64,000 nt of DNA from Paenibacillus sp. V4I7. GTDB taxonomy: Bacteria > Bacillota > Bacilli > Paenibacillales > NBRC-103111. The translations under genes and the position numbers were made by a program. Position 1 is the stretch's first letter, and the number at the start of each line of letters is the position of its first letter. The DNA lies in contig NZ_JAUSZD010000002.1 of NCBI RefSeq assembly GCF_030817275.1, positions 7,238,001 through 7,302,000 on the forward strand. Direction: 5' to 3'. Below the pieces are notes generated by a model that had not been told where the DNA came from, made no database searches, and worked only from the letters and a program-made list of their open reading frames with translations. Shown in pieces: positions 42,978 through 52,081 of this stretch.

Positions 42978-43457
42978 ATGCATATACAGATATTAACCGT
43001 AGGGAAATTGAAGGAGCGCTATCTCGTGGACGGGATCGCGGAGTATGTGAAGCGCCTTGGGCCGTATGCCAAGGTGCAGATGATCGAGGTGCCGGATGAG
43101 AAGGCACCGGAGAACATGAGCCCTGCTGAGGAACAGCAGGTGCGGGTGAAGGAAGGCGAGCGGCTATTAGCCAAGCTCGGATCGGACGTGTACGTCGTGG
43201 CGCTGGCTATCGACGGAGAGATGTGGACGAGCGAGCAGCTGGCAGGCTCGCTCGATAAGTTGGCCACCTATGGGCGAAGCCAGGTGGCCTTCGTGATCGG
43301 CGGCTCGCTGGGGCTATCGAGCGAGCTGCTGCGCCGTGCGGATATGCGGCTGTCTTTTGGCCGCATGACGCTGCCGCACCAGCTGATGCGGCTGGTGCTG
43401 GTGGAGCAGATTTATCGTGCGATGCGGATAAATCGGGGGGAACCGTATCATAAATAA
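42978..43457 (+). CDS. rlmH: 23S rRNA (pseudouridine(1915)-N(3))-methyltransferase RlmH
   Basis: RlmH methylates N3 of pseudouridine 1915 in 23S rRNA. The 159-residue product has the exact family length. It begins MHIQILTVGKLKERYL, has FVIGGSLGLSSELL (SPOUT knot) and ends YRAMRINRGEPYHK. ATG 42978 is chosen over the longer frame because it restores that length. The gene is richer in G+C than its surroundings. Confidence 0.96.
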   Translation: MHIQILTVGKLKERYLVDGIAEYVKRLGPYAKVQMIEVPDEKAPENMSPAEEQQVRVKEGERLLAKLGSDVYVVALAIDGEMWTSEQLAGSLDKLATYGRSQVAFVIGGSLGLSSELLRRADMRLSFGRMTLPHQLMRLVLVEQIYRAMRINRGEPYHK

Positions 43458-43710
43458 CGGTATGATAATGAGGAAAGATTTAGGGTGTGTATCGAATTGA
43501 GCATATCCTGAAGTCCCCCCAAAGGTTGAATATTCCATGACTGAACTTAGGATGACTTTATACCCATAGTTGATATGATGTATGATTGGGGAACCAAAAG
43601 AATGGTGGCCATTAAGCAGGGAATTCATTCTTTGGAAAAGGACATTACCAATACGGATTAAGAACTATTAAAAAATAGACAAGGAAGAGCATACAACTAG
43701 GAGATACTAC

Positions 43711-44352
43711 ATGGAACTGTACACATCATTTTTATTGCTGAGCCTCACTTCATTCTTTACACTTATTAATCCACTTGCCATCATGCCCATCTTTATGTCG
43801 ATGACAGCCGATCTTGAAGCACAGAAGAAAGTCCATACTGCTCGTAAAGCAGTAATTGTTTCATTTTTTACATTGCTCATTTTTTCAACTACGGGCGAAT
43901 GGGTATTTCACTTTTTCAACATTTCAATTAACAGTTTAAAGATTGTCGGTGGGGTTATTTTCATTTTAATGGGACAGGATATGCTTCAGGCACGACTTGT
44001 TCGTACAAAGGTTGATAAAGCGGATGTCGATGCATATGTAAATGATATTTCCATTACACCATTGGCTATTCCAATGATTTGTGGTCCTGGTGCAATTACT
44101 AATGGAATTGTTCTTATGGAATCTACGACAAATGTTATGGAGAAGATTATATTAATAGCTGTGATTGCGGTTGTACTTATGCTTACATACATTGTCCTTG
44201 TTAACTCAACTACAATTTATCGATTGATTGGTCCAACAGGCAACAATGTGCTAATGCGTTTAATGGGACTAATTGTTATGGTGATTGCCATTGAGTTTAT
44301 GGTTAGTGGAGCTACGCCAATTATCCAGCAAATTTTGAAAATATCGCCTTAG
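43711..44352 (+). CDS. MarC family membrane protein
   Basis: The 213-residue integral membrane protein has about six hydrophobic segments and the MarC pattern FFTLINPLAIMPIF, then GGVIFILMGQDML and ITPLAIPMICGPGAI. Its transport role is undefined. ATG 43711 follows an AACTAGGAGATACTAC site. It is AT-rich compared with rlmH upstream and is closed by a terminator. The 253-bp gap before it shows no convincing gene. Confidence 0.93.
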   Translation: MELYTSFLLLSLTSFFTLINPLAIMPIFMSMTADLEAQKKVHTARKAVIVSFFTLLIFSTTGEWVFHFFNISINSLKIVGGVIFILMGQDMLQARLVRTKVDKADVDAYVNDISITPLAIPMICGPGAITNGIVLMESTTNVMEKIILIAVIAVVLMLTYIVLVNSTTIYRLIGPTGNNVLMRLMGLIVMVIAIEFMVSGATPIIQQILKISP

Positions 44353-44398
44353 CGGTGTTACGTTAAACCGTACCGTAAATAGTGGTGAAGAAACGTTT

Positions 44399-44424
44399 AA
44401 AAGCCCTTTCATGGGGCTTTTTTT
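44399..44424 (+). terminator. Intrinsic terminator after the marC-like gene
   Basis: AAAGCCC pairs with GGGCTTT (44400-44406 and 44414-44420) with a T run following. Confidence 0.88.
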
Positions 44425-44493
44425 CGTTAGCTGTAATTGTAGTACTACAGAAAAGAAGCTCATTAGCGGGGTCTGTGGCTCTTCGTCCTACCC

Positions 44494-45753
44494 TTATGGA
44501 AGTTGAACGTAAAACGACGTGGTCTCATTCAGTACACTTTTCGCGTAAATCTTTCCTTTATGCTGCTCGACAATGGATTTGGCTATAGCTAGTCCCAGGC
44601 CATAGCCGCCTTGCTTGCGTGAACGAGATGCATCAGCGCGGTAGAAGCGGTCGAAGATTCTTTCCAGGTGCTCGGGTGAGATGCCTTCGCCTGTGTTGGT
44701 CACCTTTAGCCTAATATCGTTATGATGCTTCTTGAAGGTTAGTGAGATAGATCCTTTAGCATTGGTGTATTTGATGGCATTATCCAAGAGAATCATGATC
44801 ACTTGTTTAATTTGCTCGCTGTTGCCGTGTAGGGTCAAGTTAGGTTCAATCTCATAATTAAGTGAAATATTGTTCTCGAACATAACGGCTTCCATCGTTA
44901 GAATGACGCTTTCAACAGATTCGCTCACGTTGAAGTTCGTGAAAATCATACTTGCTCTGGAATCATCCATTTCAGTTAGGTACAGGAGATCATTGGTCAA
45001 CGTCTTCATTCTTTCCGTCTCTGACTTGATACGGTGCAGCCACTTCGATTGATTGTGAATCGTATCTTCGCTATTGGATAAGAGAACGTCCGCATTGGTG
45101 TTAATGACGGCTAATGGCGTTTTCAATTCGTGGGAAGCGTCGGCGATAAATTGCTTCTGTTTATTGAAGGCTTCTCTGACCGGAGCGATGGAGCGGTTTG
45201 CAAAAAATCGGCTCGTAAAGAAGATGACGATGAGCATAACCAATCCCACGATGGAGAACGTATAAACTAGATTCTTAAGGATGTTCTGCTGAGCAGTGAC
45301 GTCGAGGTAGACGACGGAATTTCCCGTTTCATTTTTCTGCACGATATAAGCCCATGTATTGCCATCTAGGTTAAATTGGCCGTTATCCGAGTTATTGGAG
45401 GCGGCTTTCTTTATTGCAAGGTCGTAGAATTCGGTGTCCATGTCAAATCGGGATTTGGTGGCTGTGATCTTCCACTGTGCGTCTGTTTGCAATAAGAAAG
45501 AGACTGAGCGTTCCGGCGAAAGGTTGGCATTTACCTTGGACTCTTGTGGGGGATGATCCCCGTCTGGTCGCGGCTCTCCCTTTTTTCCGCTAGGCTTGAG
45601 GAAGAAGTCGGATACTTTATGCAGCTCCATTTCGATATCGCGCTGTACATTCTGATAGGTAATCGTATAAATGGCAGCAAAGGCCAAGAGCATGATGAAA
45701 GAGATGATGACCAAGTTAGCGATAAGAAATCGATTGCGAAGCTTGCTGAACAT
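44494..45753 (-). CDS. Sensor histidine kinase, divergent from the VTC operon
   Basis: The 419-residue kinase has membrane segments at about 12-32 and 163-181 around a 130-residue external domain. A very short connector leads straight to the HisKA helix FIADASHELKTPLAVINTNA (His about 208), then an ATPase domain with LLDNAIKY, NTGEGISPEH and GGYGLGLAIAKSI. It overlaps the stop of its regulator gene by one base. The external domain shows no familiar sensor motif. Confidence 0.93.
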   Translation of the reverse strand: MFSKLRNRFLIANLVIISFIMLLAFAAIYTITYQNVQRDIEMELHKVSDFFLKPSGKKGEPRPDGDHPPQESKVNANLSPERSVSFLLQTDAQWKITATKSRFDMDTEFYDLAIKKAASNNSDNGQFNLDGNTWAYIVQKNETGNSVVYLDVTAQQNILKNLVYTFSIVGLVMLIVIFFTSRFFANRSIAPVREAFNKQKQFIADASHELKTPLAVINTNADVLLSNSEDTIHNQSKWLHRIKSETERMKTLTNDLLYLTEMDDSRASMIFTNFNVSESVESVILTMEAVMFENNISLNYEIEPNLTLHGNSEQIKQVIMILLDNAIKYTNAKGSISLTFKKHHNDIRLKVTNTGEGISPEHLERIFDRFYRADASRSRKQGGYGLGLAIAKSIVEQHKGKIYAKSVLNETTSFYVQLP

Positions 45754-46430
45754 TAGGAGGTCACCTCCAATACATAGCCTACGCCTCTAATGGTGTTTAT
45801 TCGGACTGACGAATTTAGAAATGCAATTTTTTTTCGTAAAAATGAGATGTAAACTTCCACGTTGTTATGTTCAACCTCGGAATCGAAACCCCAAAGCTTT
45901 TCGATGATCTGTTCTTTAGATGTTACCGAAAGCTTCCTCGACATCAGCAGCTCCAGTAATTCGCTTTCTTTTAAAATCAGCTTGAGTTCCTTTCCTTTGC
46001 ACGTAAGCTTGAGATTCCCTGTATTCAATTCGATATCTCCGAACTTTAACGCATCCTCCGGCACAACCTCGCCCTTGCGTCTTAAAGCCGCTCTAATTCT
46101 CGCGAGCAGTTCCTCGGTCGAAAACGGTTTGGCTACATAGTCGTCTGCGCCGTAATCCAGACCTGAGATCTTATCGGATATTTCGCCCCTAGCTGTAAGC
46201 AAGATAACGGGAGTCGAGATCCCTTTGCTGCGAATTGTCTTCAATAAGGTGATGCCATCCATCTCAGGCAACATAATGTCGAGCAATAACAGATCATATA
46301 TGCCGCTTAATGCATGATCCAGCCCAGATTGGCCATCATGAACGGCGTCGACGGAGTAATTGTGTTTTTTTAAGATTTGGGTTAAAGCCTCAGCTAAATG
46401 AACTTCATCTTCTACAATTAATATTCTCAT
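45753..46430 (-). CDS. OmpR-family response regulator
   Basis: The 225-residue regulator has a receiver domain (MRILIVEDEVHLAEALTQIL, phospho-Asp about 51 in LDIMLPEMDG) and a winged helix (LILKESELLELLMSRK, NNVEVYISFLRKKI). It is the first gene of the leftward regulator-kinase pair and is divergent from the VTC operon. Three TTAACA boxes lie in the shared intergenic region, so it may control itself and the VTC operon. Confidence 0.93.
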   Translation of the reverse strand: MRILIVEDEVHLAEALTQILKKHNYSVDAVHDGQSGLDHALSGIYDLLLLDIMLPEMDGITLLKTIRSKGISTPVILLTARGEISDKISGLDYGADDYVAKPFSTEELLARIRAALRRKGEVVPEDALKFGDIELNTGNLKLTCKGKELKLILKESELLELLMSRKLSVTSKEQIIEKLWGFDSEVEHNNVEVYISFLRKKIAFLNSSVRINTIRGVGYVLEVTS

Positions 46431-46515
46431 GAATGCTTCCCCTTTTTATGTCAGTTTGATAAAGCCGCGCTGCATGACTTCATTATAGGGATCGAACCTT
46501 TAATCAAACTTAATC

Positions 46516-46550
46516 TTAACACGAGCCTAGAGCTTAACAAAAAATTAACA
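46516..46550. promoter_or_regulatory. TTAACA repeats in the divergent promoter region
   Basis: TTAACA occurs at 46516-46521, 46534-46539 and 46545-46550. The last two are exactly 11 bp apart, the phasing of OmpR/PhoB-family boxes; TTAACA repeats of this type are bound by PhoP in Bacillus. It lies between the response regulator and the VTC gene. Confidence 0.45.
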
Positions 46551-46644
46551 TGGCATTCGACATTTAAGTTTCACTAAAGGTTCGAGGGCTAATATACAGA
46601 CATGAAGCAGCAAGCACTTGCAAAGGAGAAAGGGGAACATCACC

Positions 46645-47382
46645 ATGGCGATTGAAGTATTCAACCGATATGAAAACAAGTATCTGATGGATAGCAAAGC
46701 CTTTTACGTTTTATATAACCGATTGCTTGAATATATGGAGCTCGATGAATACAACAAAAACGATAAGTTCTATTCGATAAGCAACATGTATTACGATACC
46801 GAACATGATTCTTTAATCAGGAATAGCTTGGCGAAACCAAAGTACAGGGAGAAACTCCGAATAAGAGCCTACGGCATTCCTGAAGAGGATGGCAAGGTGT
46901 ACTTAGAGCTTAAGAAGAAGGTGTTCGGTTTAGTGAACAAAAGAAGAACGGCGCTAATGCTGAACGAGGCTTATGATTTTGCCCGCTCTGGTGTTGAGCC
47001 GGAATTCAAGTCTTATATGAACAAGCAAGTTATCCAGGAAATCAAATACTTCCTTCAGCGATATGACCTGCAGCCCAAAGTGTATCTGGCTTATGACCGA
47101 ATTGCGATGTTTTGCAAAAATAACCGAGATCTGCGGATTACATTTGATACGAATATCCGATCTAGGAGGTATGACCTCAAGCTTGAAAATGGGGATCAAG
47201 GGGAATCGCTAATCAGCCGCGGGCAATGGTTGATGGAAGTGAAGGCGGAGAAAACAATACCCCTCTGGTTGTCGAGAATGCTGTCGGAACACCATATGTT
47301 TCGAACAAGCTTCTCCAAGTACGGTAATGAATACAAAAAAATGCGAAATGAAAGATTTGCGGGGGAGAGAATTCAATTATGA
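46645..47382 (+). CDS. VTC-domain protein (polyphosphate polymerase-like)
   Basis: The 245-residue protein matches the VTC tunnel domain, named from the yeast vacuolar polyphosphate synthase. It has FNRYENKYLMD (basic ERK-type start), SNMYYDTEHDSLIRNS, YREKLRIRAYG, VYLELKKKVFGLVNKRR and a late LMEVKAEKTIPLW. These supply the basic and acidic residues lining the tunnel. Activity is inferred from family. ATG 46645 follows AAAGGAGAAAGGGGAA. It overlaps the DUF4956 gene by four bases. Bacterial VTC proteins are often encoded with DUF4956 and surface proteins. Confidence 0.87.
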   Translation: MAIEVFNRYENKYLMDSKAFYVLYNRLLEYMELDEYNKNDKFYSISNMYYDTEHDSLIRNSLAKPKYREKLRIRAYGIPEEDGKVYLELKKKVFGLVNKRRTALMLNEAYDFARSGVEPEFKSYMNKQVIQEIKYFLQRYDLQPKVYLAYDRIAMFCKNNRDLRITFDTNIRSRRYDLKLENGDQGESLISRGQWLMEVKAEKTIPLWLSRMLSEHHMFRTSFSKYGNEYKKMRNERFAGERIQL

Positions 47383-48059
47383 TAGAATCCATTTTTGCTC
47401 AGGCGGCATCGAGTTCGGAGTTAACCTTAGTCCATGCGTTGTTAACCATCCTGATTTCTATCGCACTAGGTGCGATTATCAGCTTCACTTATATGAAAAC
47501 TCAACCTATGTATAATCAGAGTTTCACTTTGACAATGATTGTGCTGCCTGTGATTATAGCGGTTATTATCCTGTTGATCGGCAACAACATCGCTAGAGCT
47601 TTTAGTCTTGCCGGAGCATTTTCCATTATCAGGTTTAGAAGCGCTCCCGGAGATCCGAAAGATATCGCGTTCGTCTTATTCACAATGGCTGCAGGACTGG
47701 CTTGCGGCGTAGGATCATTCGGTTACGCGGTGCTGTTCACGATTGCTCTTTGCTTACTCATGTTTTTTCTGAAAGCTATCAAATTTGGAGCTAAAAAATC
47801 CGCACAGAAATTGCTGAAAGTCACGATCCCAGAAAATTTGGGGTACGAAGAAGCTTTTGATGAGATCTTCAAGACTTTTAAGATTGATTACGAGTTGAGA
47901 AAGGTTAGAACGACCGAGCTGGGTAGTTTGTATGAGCTTGTATACCTGGTTACCATTGATCATCTCACGAACCAGAAAGAATTCCTCGATGCTGTCAGGT
48001 GCAGGAACGGAAACTTGGATATTACCCTAACGATGAGTCCAACCGTATCAGAATACTAA
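47379..48059 (+). CDS. DUF4956 membrane protein
   Basis: The 226-residue protein has about four membrane segments (20-40, 50-70, 78-95 and 105-130) with the DUF4956 block ARAFSLAGAFSIIRFRSAPG, then GLACGVGSFGYA. A cytoplasmic C-terminal alpha-beta domain (about 150-226) follows. Its function is unknown. Four-base overlap with the VTC gene implies obligate co-expression; the DUF4956 protein could be the membrane partner of the VTC domain. Confidence 0.9.
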   Translation: MIESIFAQAASSSELTLVHALLTILISIALGAIISFTYMKTQPMYNQSFTLTMIVLPVIIAVIILLIGNNIARAFSLAGAFSIIRFRSAPGDPKDIAFVLFTMAAGLACGVGSFGYAVLFTIALCLLMFFLKAIKFGAKKSAQKLLKVTIPENLGYEEAFDEIFKTFKIDYELRKVRTTELGSLYELVYLVTIDHLTNQKEFLDAVRCRNGNLDITLTMSPTVSEY

Positions 48060-48080
48060 AATGAGAGAGGTAGATGAGAT

Positions 48081-49847
48081 ATGAAAAAACTTTTAATAAC
48101 AAAACAAGCGGGAGTAGTTCTATTATGTGCTGTTATAGCATCAGCATGCAGCAATCAAACCGACACTTCAACTTCCAATACAGAGGCCTCACCGACTGTA
48201 TCGGTTCAACCGACGGCAACCGCCGCGTCAGGGGTACAAGCAACCAGTACCGATTTAATCCAGAAGGTTGAGTATGCCGACGATGACAAGTACATGGATT
48301 GGAGTGCATCCAATCCTACCGAAATCAAGCTGAATGGTACCACGGCAACGATTAACGGGTCAGGGGCAGAGGCGAAGGAAAGCACCGTTTCGATCACAGC
48401 GGCCGGAACGTATGTAGTGAGCGGGAAACTGGATAACGGTCAAATCGCTGTTAACGTAAAGGATGAAGGAATCGTTCGCTTGGTATTAAACGGAGCGGAG
48501 ATTTATAACAGCAATACCTCGGCTATCTTCGTCGAAGAAGCAGGGAAGACGATTATCTCATTGCCAGAGGGAACAACGAATCTGGTATCAGACGGAAAAA
48601 CGTACGTCTACCCGGATGCGTCAACAGACGAACCCAATTCGGCTATCTTCAGCAAAGACGATCTTACGATCAATGGTACCGGAAAGCTCGTTGTTCAAGG
48701 AAATTATAACAATGGGATCACGAGTAAGGATAAGCTGAAAATAACGGGAGGAACACTTGATATTCATGCCGTTGACGATGCACTTATGGGGCGCGATTTG
48801 GTGGCTGTCCAAGAAGGCAGTATGACCATAGAAGCGGGAGGACACGGGATCAAAACGTCGAACGATACAGAGGGCTCCGAAGGTTACATTGACATTGCCG
48901 GCGGTTCGTTAAACATCAATTCCGGTGAAGATGCCTTGCACAGCAGCGGCGGTCTTCACGTAAATGGGGGAGAAGTGCTTATTAATGCCGGCGACGATGG
49001 AATCCATGCGGAGGTCTCGATCGTAATCGCGGGAGGCACGATCGATATCGCCAATAGCAATGAAGGGATCGAAGCCCCTATGGTCGTGATCTCAGACGGT
49101 AAAACAAGTGTTGTCTCGAGTGACGACGGCGTGAATATCTCATCGGGAGATGCCGAAACCGCTGGTGGAGGTGGGCTCGGTGGACCTGGTGGAAATCAAT
49201 CTGGCACCGCTTCAAGCAACAAACTTACGATTAGCGGAGGGAATCTAACGGTTGATTCGAAAGGCGATGGTTTAGATTCGAACGGTTCGATTGCAATGAC
49301 CGGCGGTACTGTTATCGTTAATGGGCCAATTGAGAACGGCAATGGCTCCTTGGATTACGACGGGACATTCGAAATGACGGGCGGATTTCTGGTTGCCGCA
49401 GGCAGCTCCGGCATGGCGCAAGCCACGTCCGAGCAATCGACACAGCCAGGCGTACTGATGATCTATTCGAAAGCGCAGCAAGCAGGCGCTATGGTTCATC
49501 TGGAAGATAGCGATGGCAATACGGTTCTAACATTTACACCGCCGAAAAGCTATCAGTCTTTGTTCGTCAGCTCCCCGACAATGAAGAAGGATGCTTCGTA
49601 CACGCTTAGCTCGGGAGGAACGTCGACTGGTAGTCAAGTGAACGGCCTCTATGACGGCGGCGAGTACCAAGGTGGCACTAAGGTGGTTGATTTTACAACG
49701 TCGAGTGTCATAACCTGGTTGTCCGAATCGGGTGTGACCGCGGCAAGAAGCGGGATGGGAGGGCCCGGCGGCAATCGAGGACAGGGCGGAGGCAGAGGTG
49801 GAATGCCACCGGCAGGTGGTGGAGAACCGCTGCAAAGGACGCAGTAA
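48081..49847 (+). CDS. Beta-helix lipoprotein, carbohydrate-binding (DUF4353-like)
   Basis: The 588-residue product has a lipoprotein signal with a lipobox ending ASAC (Cys about 23) and a Thr/Ser linker. A long repetitive beta-helix region (about 70-420) has repeated patterns such as GGTLDIHAVDDAL, GGSLNINSGEDALHSSGG and GGEVLINAGDDGIHAEV. A C-terminal beta domain and a Gly-rich tail (GGPGGNRGQGGGRGG) follow. This layout is typical of the carbohydrate-binding DUF4353 family found with VTC and DUF4956 genes. It probably sits on the cell surface; ligand and role are unknown. Confidence 0.86.
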   Translation: MKKLLITKQAGVVLLCAVIASACSNQTDTSTSNTEASPTVSVQPTATAASGVQATSTDLIQKVEYADDDKYMDWSASNPTEIKLNGTTATINGSGAEAKESTVSITAAGTYVVSGKLDNGQIAVNVKDEGIVRLVLNGAEIYNSNTSAIFVEEAGKTIISLPEGTTNLVSDGKTYVYPDASTDEPNSAIFSKDDLTINGTGKLVVQGNYNNGITSKDKLKITGGTLDIHAVDDALMGRDLVAVQEGSMTIEAGGHGIKTSNDTEGSEGYIDIAGGSLNINSGEDALHSSGGLHVNGGEVLINAGDDGIHAEVSIVIAGGTIDIANSNEGIEAPMVVISDGKTSVVSSDDGVNISSGDAETAGGGGLGGPGGNQSGTASSNKLTISGGNLTVDSKGDGLDSNGSIAMTGGTVIVNGPIENGNGSLDYDGTFEMTGGFLVAAGSSGMAQATSEQSTQPGVLMIYSKAQQAGAMVHLEDSDGNTVLTFTPPKSYQSLFVSSPTMKKDASYTLSSGGTSTGSQVNGLYDGGEYQGGTKVVDFTTSSVITWLSESGVTAARSGMGGPGGNRGQGGGRGGMPPAGGGEPLQRTQ

Positions 49848-49912
49848 TTGATCAAGTTAGCTCACGAATTTCCAAGGGTGATCGAGGCTGTCTTCGAGGA
49901 TCACTGCGAATT

Positions 49913-49939
49913 AAAGGGTACCCAATTCGGGTGCCCTTT
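49913..49939 (+). terminator. Hairpin closing the VTC operon
   Basis: An 11-bp stem AAAGGGTACCC / GGGTGCCCTTT (one G-T pair) is present. The T run is short, so strength is uncertain. Confidence 0.65.
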
Positions 49940-49987
49940 AAATTCGCCTTTTACAGAGAGCCGTGGAGAGAAACTACATGTTACAAT

Positions 49988-50262
49988 TTAGCAAACCATT
50001 TCTTTGACTTCACAATCACAATTACGGCAACGAGCCCCCATAGCCACACTATACATTCGATTACCCACAACGGTAACATCTTGGCTTGATAAAGACCCGC
50101 AAAAAAAATCGATTAGAGCATGAATCAAAACCGCATAAAGCAAGTACACGGCCTTTCTTGTCCGAATCCCGTACAAAACAGTTAATGAAAGTGCAATTTG
50201 GATAAATTCGCCGGTATGCGCTCGAACGCGCCTAACCAATATTCATGTTGCGGTGTATGAAT
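49988..50262 (-). pseudogene. YhfC-like intramembrane protease remnant
   Basis: The minus strand encodes a membrane-protein C-terminal part resembling YhfC-family glutamic intramembrane proteases: EYWLGAFERI, then after a frameshift near 50215 EFIQIALSLTVLYGIRTRKA and YLLYAVLIHALIDFF. The N-terminal two-thirds are absent and the reading frame is broken, so it is a remnant. It is fused directly to the decayed beta-lactamase-like gene upstream. The family call is by eye. Confidence 0.55.
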
Positions 50263-51196
50263 CATTCGGTCTTTGAGCCTGTAGCGAGGTCGGTTTTGAA
50301 CAACTCCTTTGTAAGCAGGGTAGTTGTGCCAGTGCGTAGTAGAACCATCCTTCTCTCTGAAGAACATCCAGCCATAACCGATGCCGATCCCCCTGCTCGG
50401 GAAAATGTCATGCTGCGCTTTCCTGCATTCCGCAAGCGCGGCAGACAGGGAGTGATCGGCGTCACTCAAATGAGCTTCCATGTAATGAAGCATATCGTAA
50501 ACAGTCGAACGAACGGCCCCAGCTCCAGCCATCGTATCCCCAAAATCCCAATGCGGCACCGGTTTCCCCTTGGCATTGAAGACGGGAAGCAGATGATCAC
50601 GTTGGACATCAGGAAGTTGTACAGCACTATTGGTCATTCCAAGAGGTTTAAACACTAGATCGCGCAAGGCTTCATCCAGGCTAACGCCTAATCGTCTCGA
50701 CAACAGCCAACCCAGCAAACCAAAACCATAATTGGAATAGCTATGTTTATTGCTTTTCTTCAGACTTTCAGATGCAACAGCGCTGATTAAATCGTCATCC
50801 TTGTAATTCGCATAAGGATTCAGTCGATCGATGATGGTTCCTTTCATATTTTTAGGCACTTCTGGTAGACCGGACGTGTGAGTAGCCAGATGCAGCAAAG
50901 TTGTCCCTCTGACAAATGGGCTGGAGGACCATTCAGGAACGAAGTCAGACAGCCGGTCGGAACGACGCCAGACGCCATTCTGCTCGCCGATTGCCAATAA
51001 CAGGCCCAGTCATTGTTTTGGTAATCGAGCCAATCTCATATAGGAATTTGGATGAATCAACTCCGTTGCCCTGTCCCGAAGTCCAGATCGAACGCGTGGA
51101 ATGGTGAACCAATCCGACGGTTAACTGATGGTTGGGGCGTTCCGTCCATCGCCGAATACGCTTTTCCGACATGCATGCCGTAAACTGCTTGTTCAT
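50263..51196 (-). pseudogene. Beta-lactamase-family serine hydrolase, frameshifted and truncated
   Basis: The minus strand keeps most of a class C beta-lactamase/penicillin-binding-like hydrolase. It starts at 51196 behind AAAGGAGG and has the SxxK motif in FLYEIGSITKTMTG. A one-base indel near 51000-51006 then moves the frame, and the protein continues AIGEQNGVWRRSDRLSDFVPEW, THTSGLPEVP, YSNYGFGLLGWLL (YxN) and PLGMTNS. After GSTTHWHN the family pattern stops and the sequence joins the YhfC remnant. The gene cannot make the full enzyme without recoding. Confidence 0.75.
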
Positions 51197-51414
51197 TCAC
51201 GTCATTCCTCCTTTAGACGAAGGTCATTATATTTAAATGATATCATGACGATATTACATTTAGAAAAAATTTCAAGTTACTCCAACAAAAGAAATGATGC
51301 TGAAAATAGCCATCTTGTCGATGGTCTAATCTCAGAAATCGGATCAGATCCGGGATGTCTAATAAGTTGACTGTGTGTCGCCTTGTTTTCAGTCAAGAGG
51401 TAGAGAAAAAACAT

Positions 51415-51443
51415 TTGACAGACTACCTACTGATAGGTAATAT
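51415..51443 (+). promoter_or_regulatory. tetR promoter with overlapping operator
   Basis: The promoter is TTGACA (51415-51420), 17 bp, then TAATAT (51438-51443). The palindrome TACCTA-CTGA-TAGGTA (51424-51439) covers the spacer. A near-identical palindrome precedes the SDR gene. Transcription should begin close to the ATG at 51450. Confidence 0.82.
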
Positions 51444-51449
51444 ATGGGT

Positions 51450-52022
51450 ATGAACAATAACACTTTGGATTATATTTTGGATACTGCACAGCTGCTGGTT
51501 CAAACACTAGGATATAATGCATTCAGTTATGCAGACATCTCAAAAGAAGTCGGAATTCGCAAAGCAAGCATTCATTATCATTTCCCAAACAAAGCAGACT
51601 TGGGAGAGGCATTAGTCGCTCGGTATCATGATAAATTTACTCATGCTTTAACTCAAATTGATGAGCTAACACAAAATGACTTGGAAAAGCTGCGTAAATT
51701 CACTACGCTTTACAAAGCTGGACCCATGGAAGACTTTCGTCTCTGCTTAGGTGTGATGTACTCAACTGACTACATTACGTTACCAGAGAAAGTGCAAGAC
51801 AGACTCACCCGTTACTTTTCCGTCAATCTGACATGGCTGGAGCAAGTAATGAATCATGGATTAAAAGCGGGAACGCTAACCTTCAAAGGTACAGCAAAGA
51901 CTCAAGCCCATAAGTTTCTTGCAGCACTTCAAGGCGCACAATTGCTCGCACGCAGTTTTAAAGACATTGAGAAATTCGATGAGATAGCCGAAGAATTAAT
52001 AACTGCTTTAGCTAATAACTAA
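51450..52022 (+). CDS. TetR/AcrR family transcriptional regulator
   Basis: The 190-residue regulator begins MNNNTLDYILDTAQLLVQTLG. It has the N-terminal helix-turn-helix (FSYADISKEVGIRKASIHYHFPNKADLGEALV) and a C-terminal ligand-binding helical domain. ATG 51450 lies at the predicted transcription start, so the mRNA may be leaderless; ATG 51444 is an alternative. It most likely represses itself and the downstream SDR gene through the two TACCTA-N4-TAGGTA sites. The inducer is unknown. Confidence 0.9.
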   Translation: MNNNTLDYILDTAQLLVQTLGYNAFSYADISKEVGIRKASIHYHFPNKADLGEALVARYHDKFTHALTQIDELTQNDLEKLRKFTTLYKAGPMEDFRLCLGVMYSTDYITLPEKVQDRLTRYFSVNLTWLEQVMNHGLKAGTLTFKGTAKTQAHKFLAALQGAQLLARSFKDIEKFDEIAEELITALANN

Positions 52023-52035
52023 AGCAGTTATTTTC
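52001..52035 (+). terminator. Terminator at the tetR end
   Basis: The 11-bp stem AACTGCTTTAG / CTAAAGCAGTT (52001-52011 and 52019-52029) overlaps the stop codon and is followed by ATTTTCT. Confidence 0.8.
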
Positions 52036-52046
52036 TAAATATAAAC

Positions 52047-52062
52047 TACCTATTGATAGGTA
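52047..52062. promoter_or_regulatory. TetR-type operator before the SDR gene
   Basis: TACCTA-TTGA-TAGGTA is a perfect palindrome in its arms and nearly identical to the operator at 51424-51439. It lies 20 bases before the SDR start. Confidence 0.82.
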
Positions 52063-52081
52063 GATGAGGGAGATTATAAAA

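Noticed and set aside
43575..43661. 28-codon frame MMYDWGTKRMV... before the marC-like gene
   Set aside because: No ribosome-binding site and no recognisable homologue; could be a remnant but unsupported.
49527..49835. 102-codon minus-strand frame under the beta-helix lipoprotein gene
   Set aside because: A shadow of the Gly-rich repetitive coding sequence.
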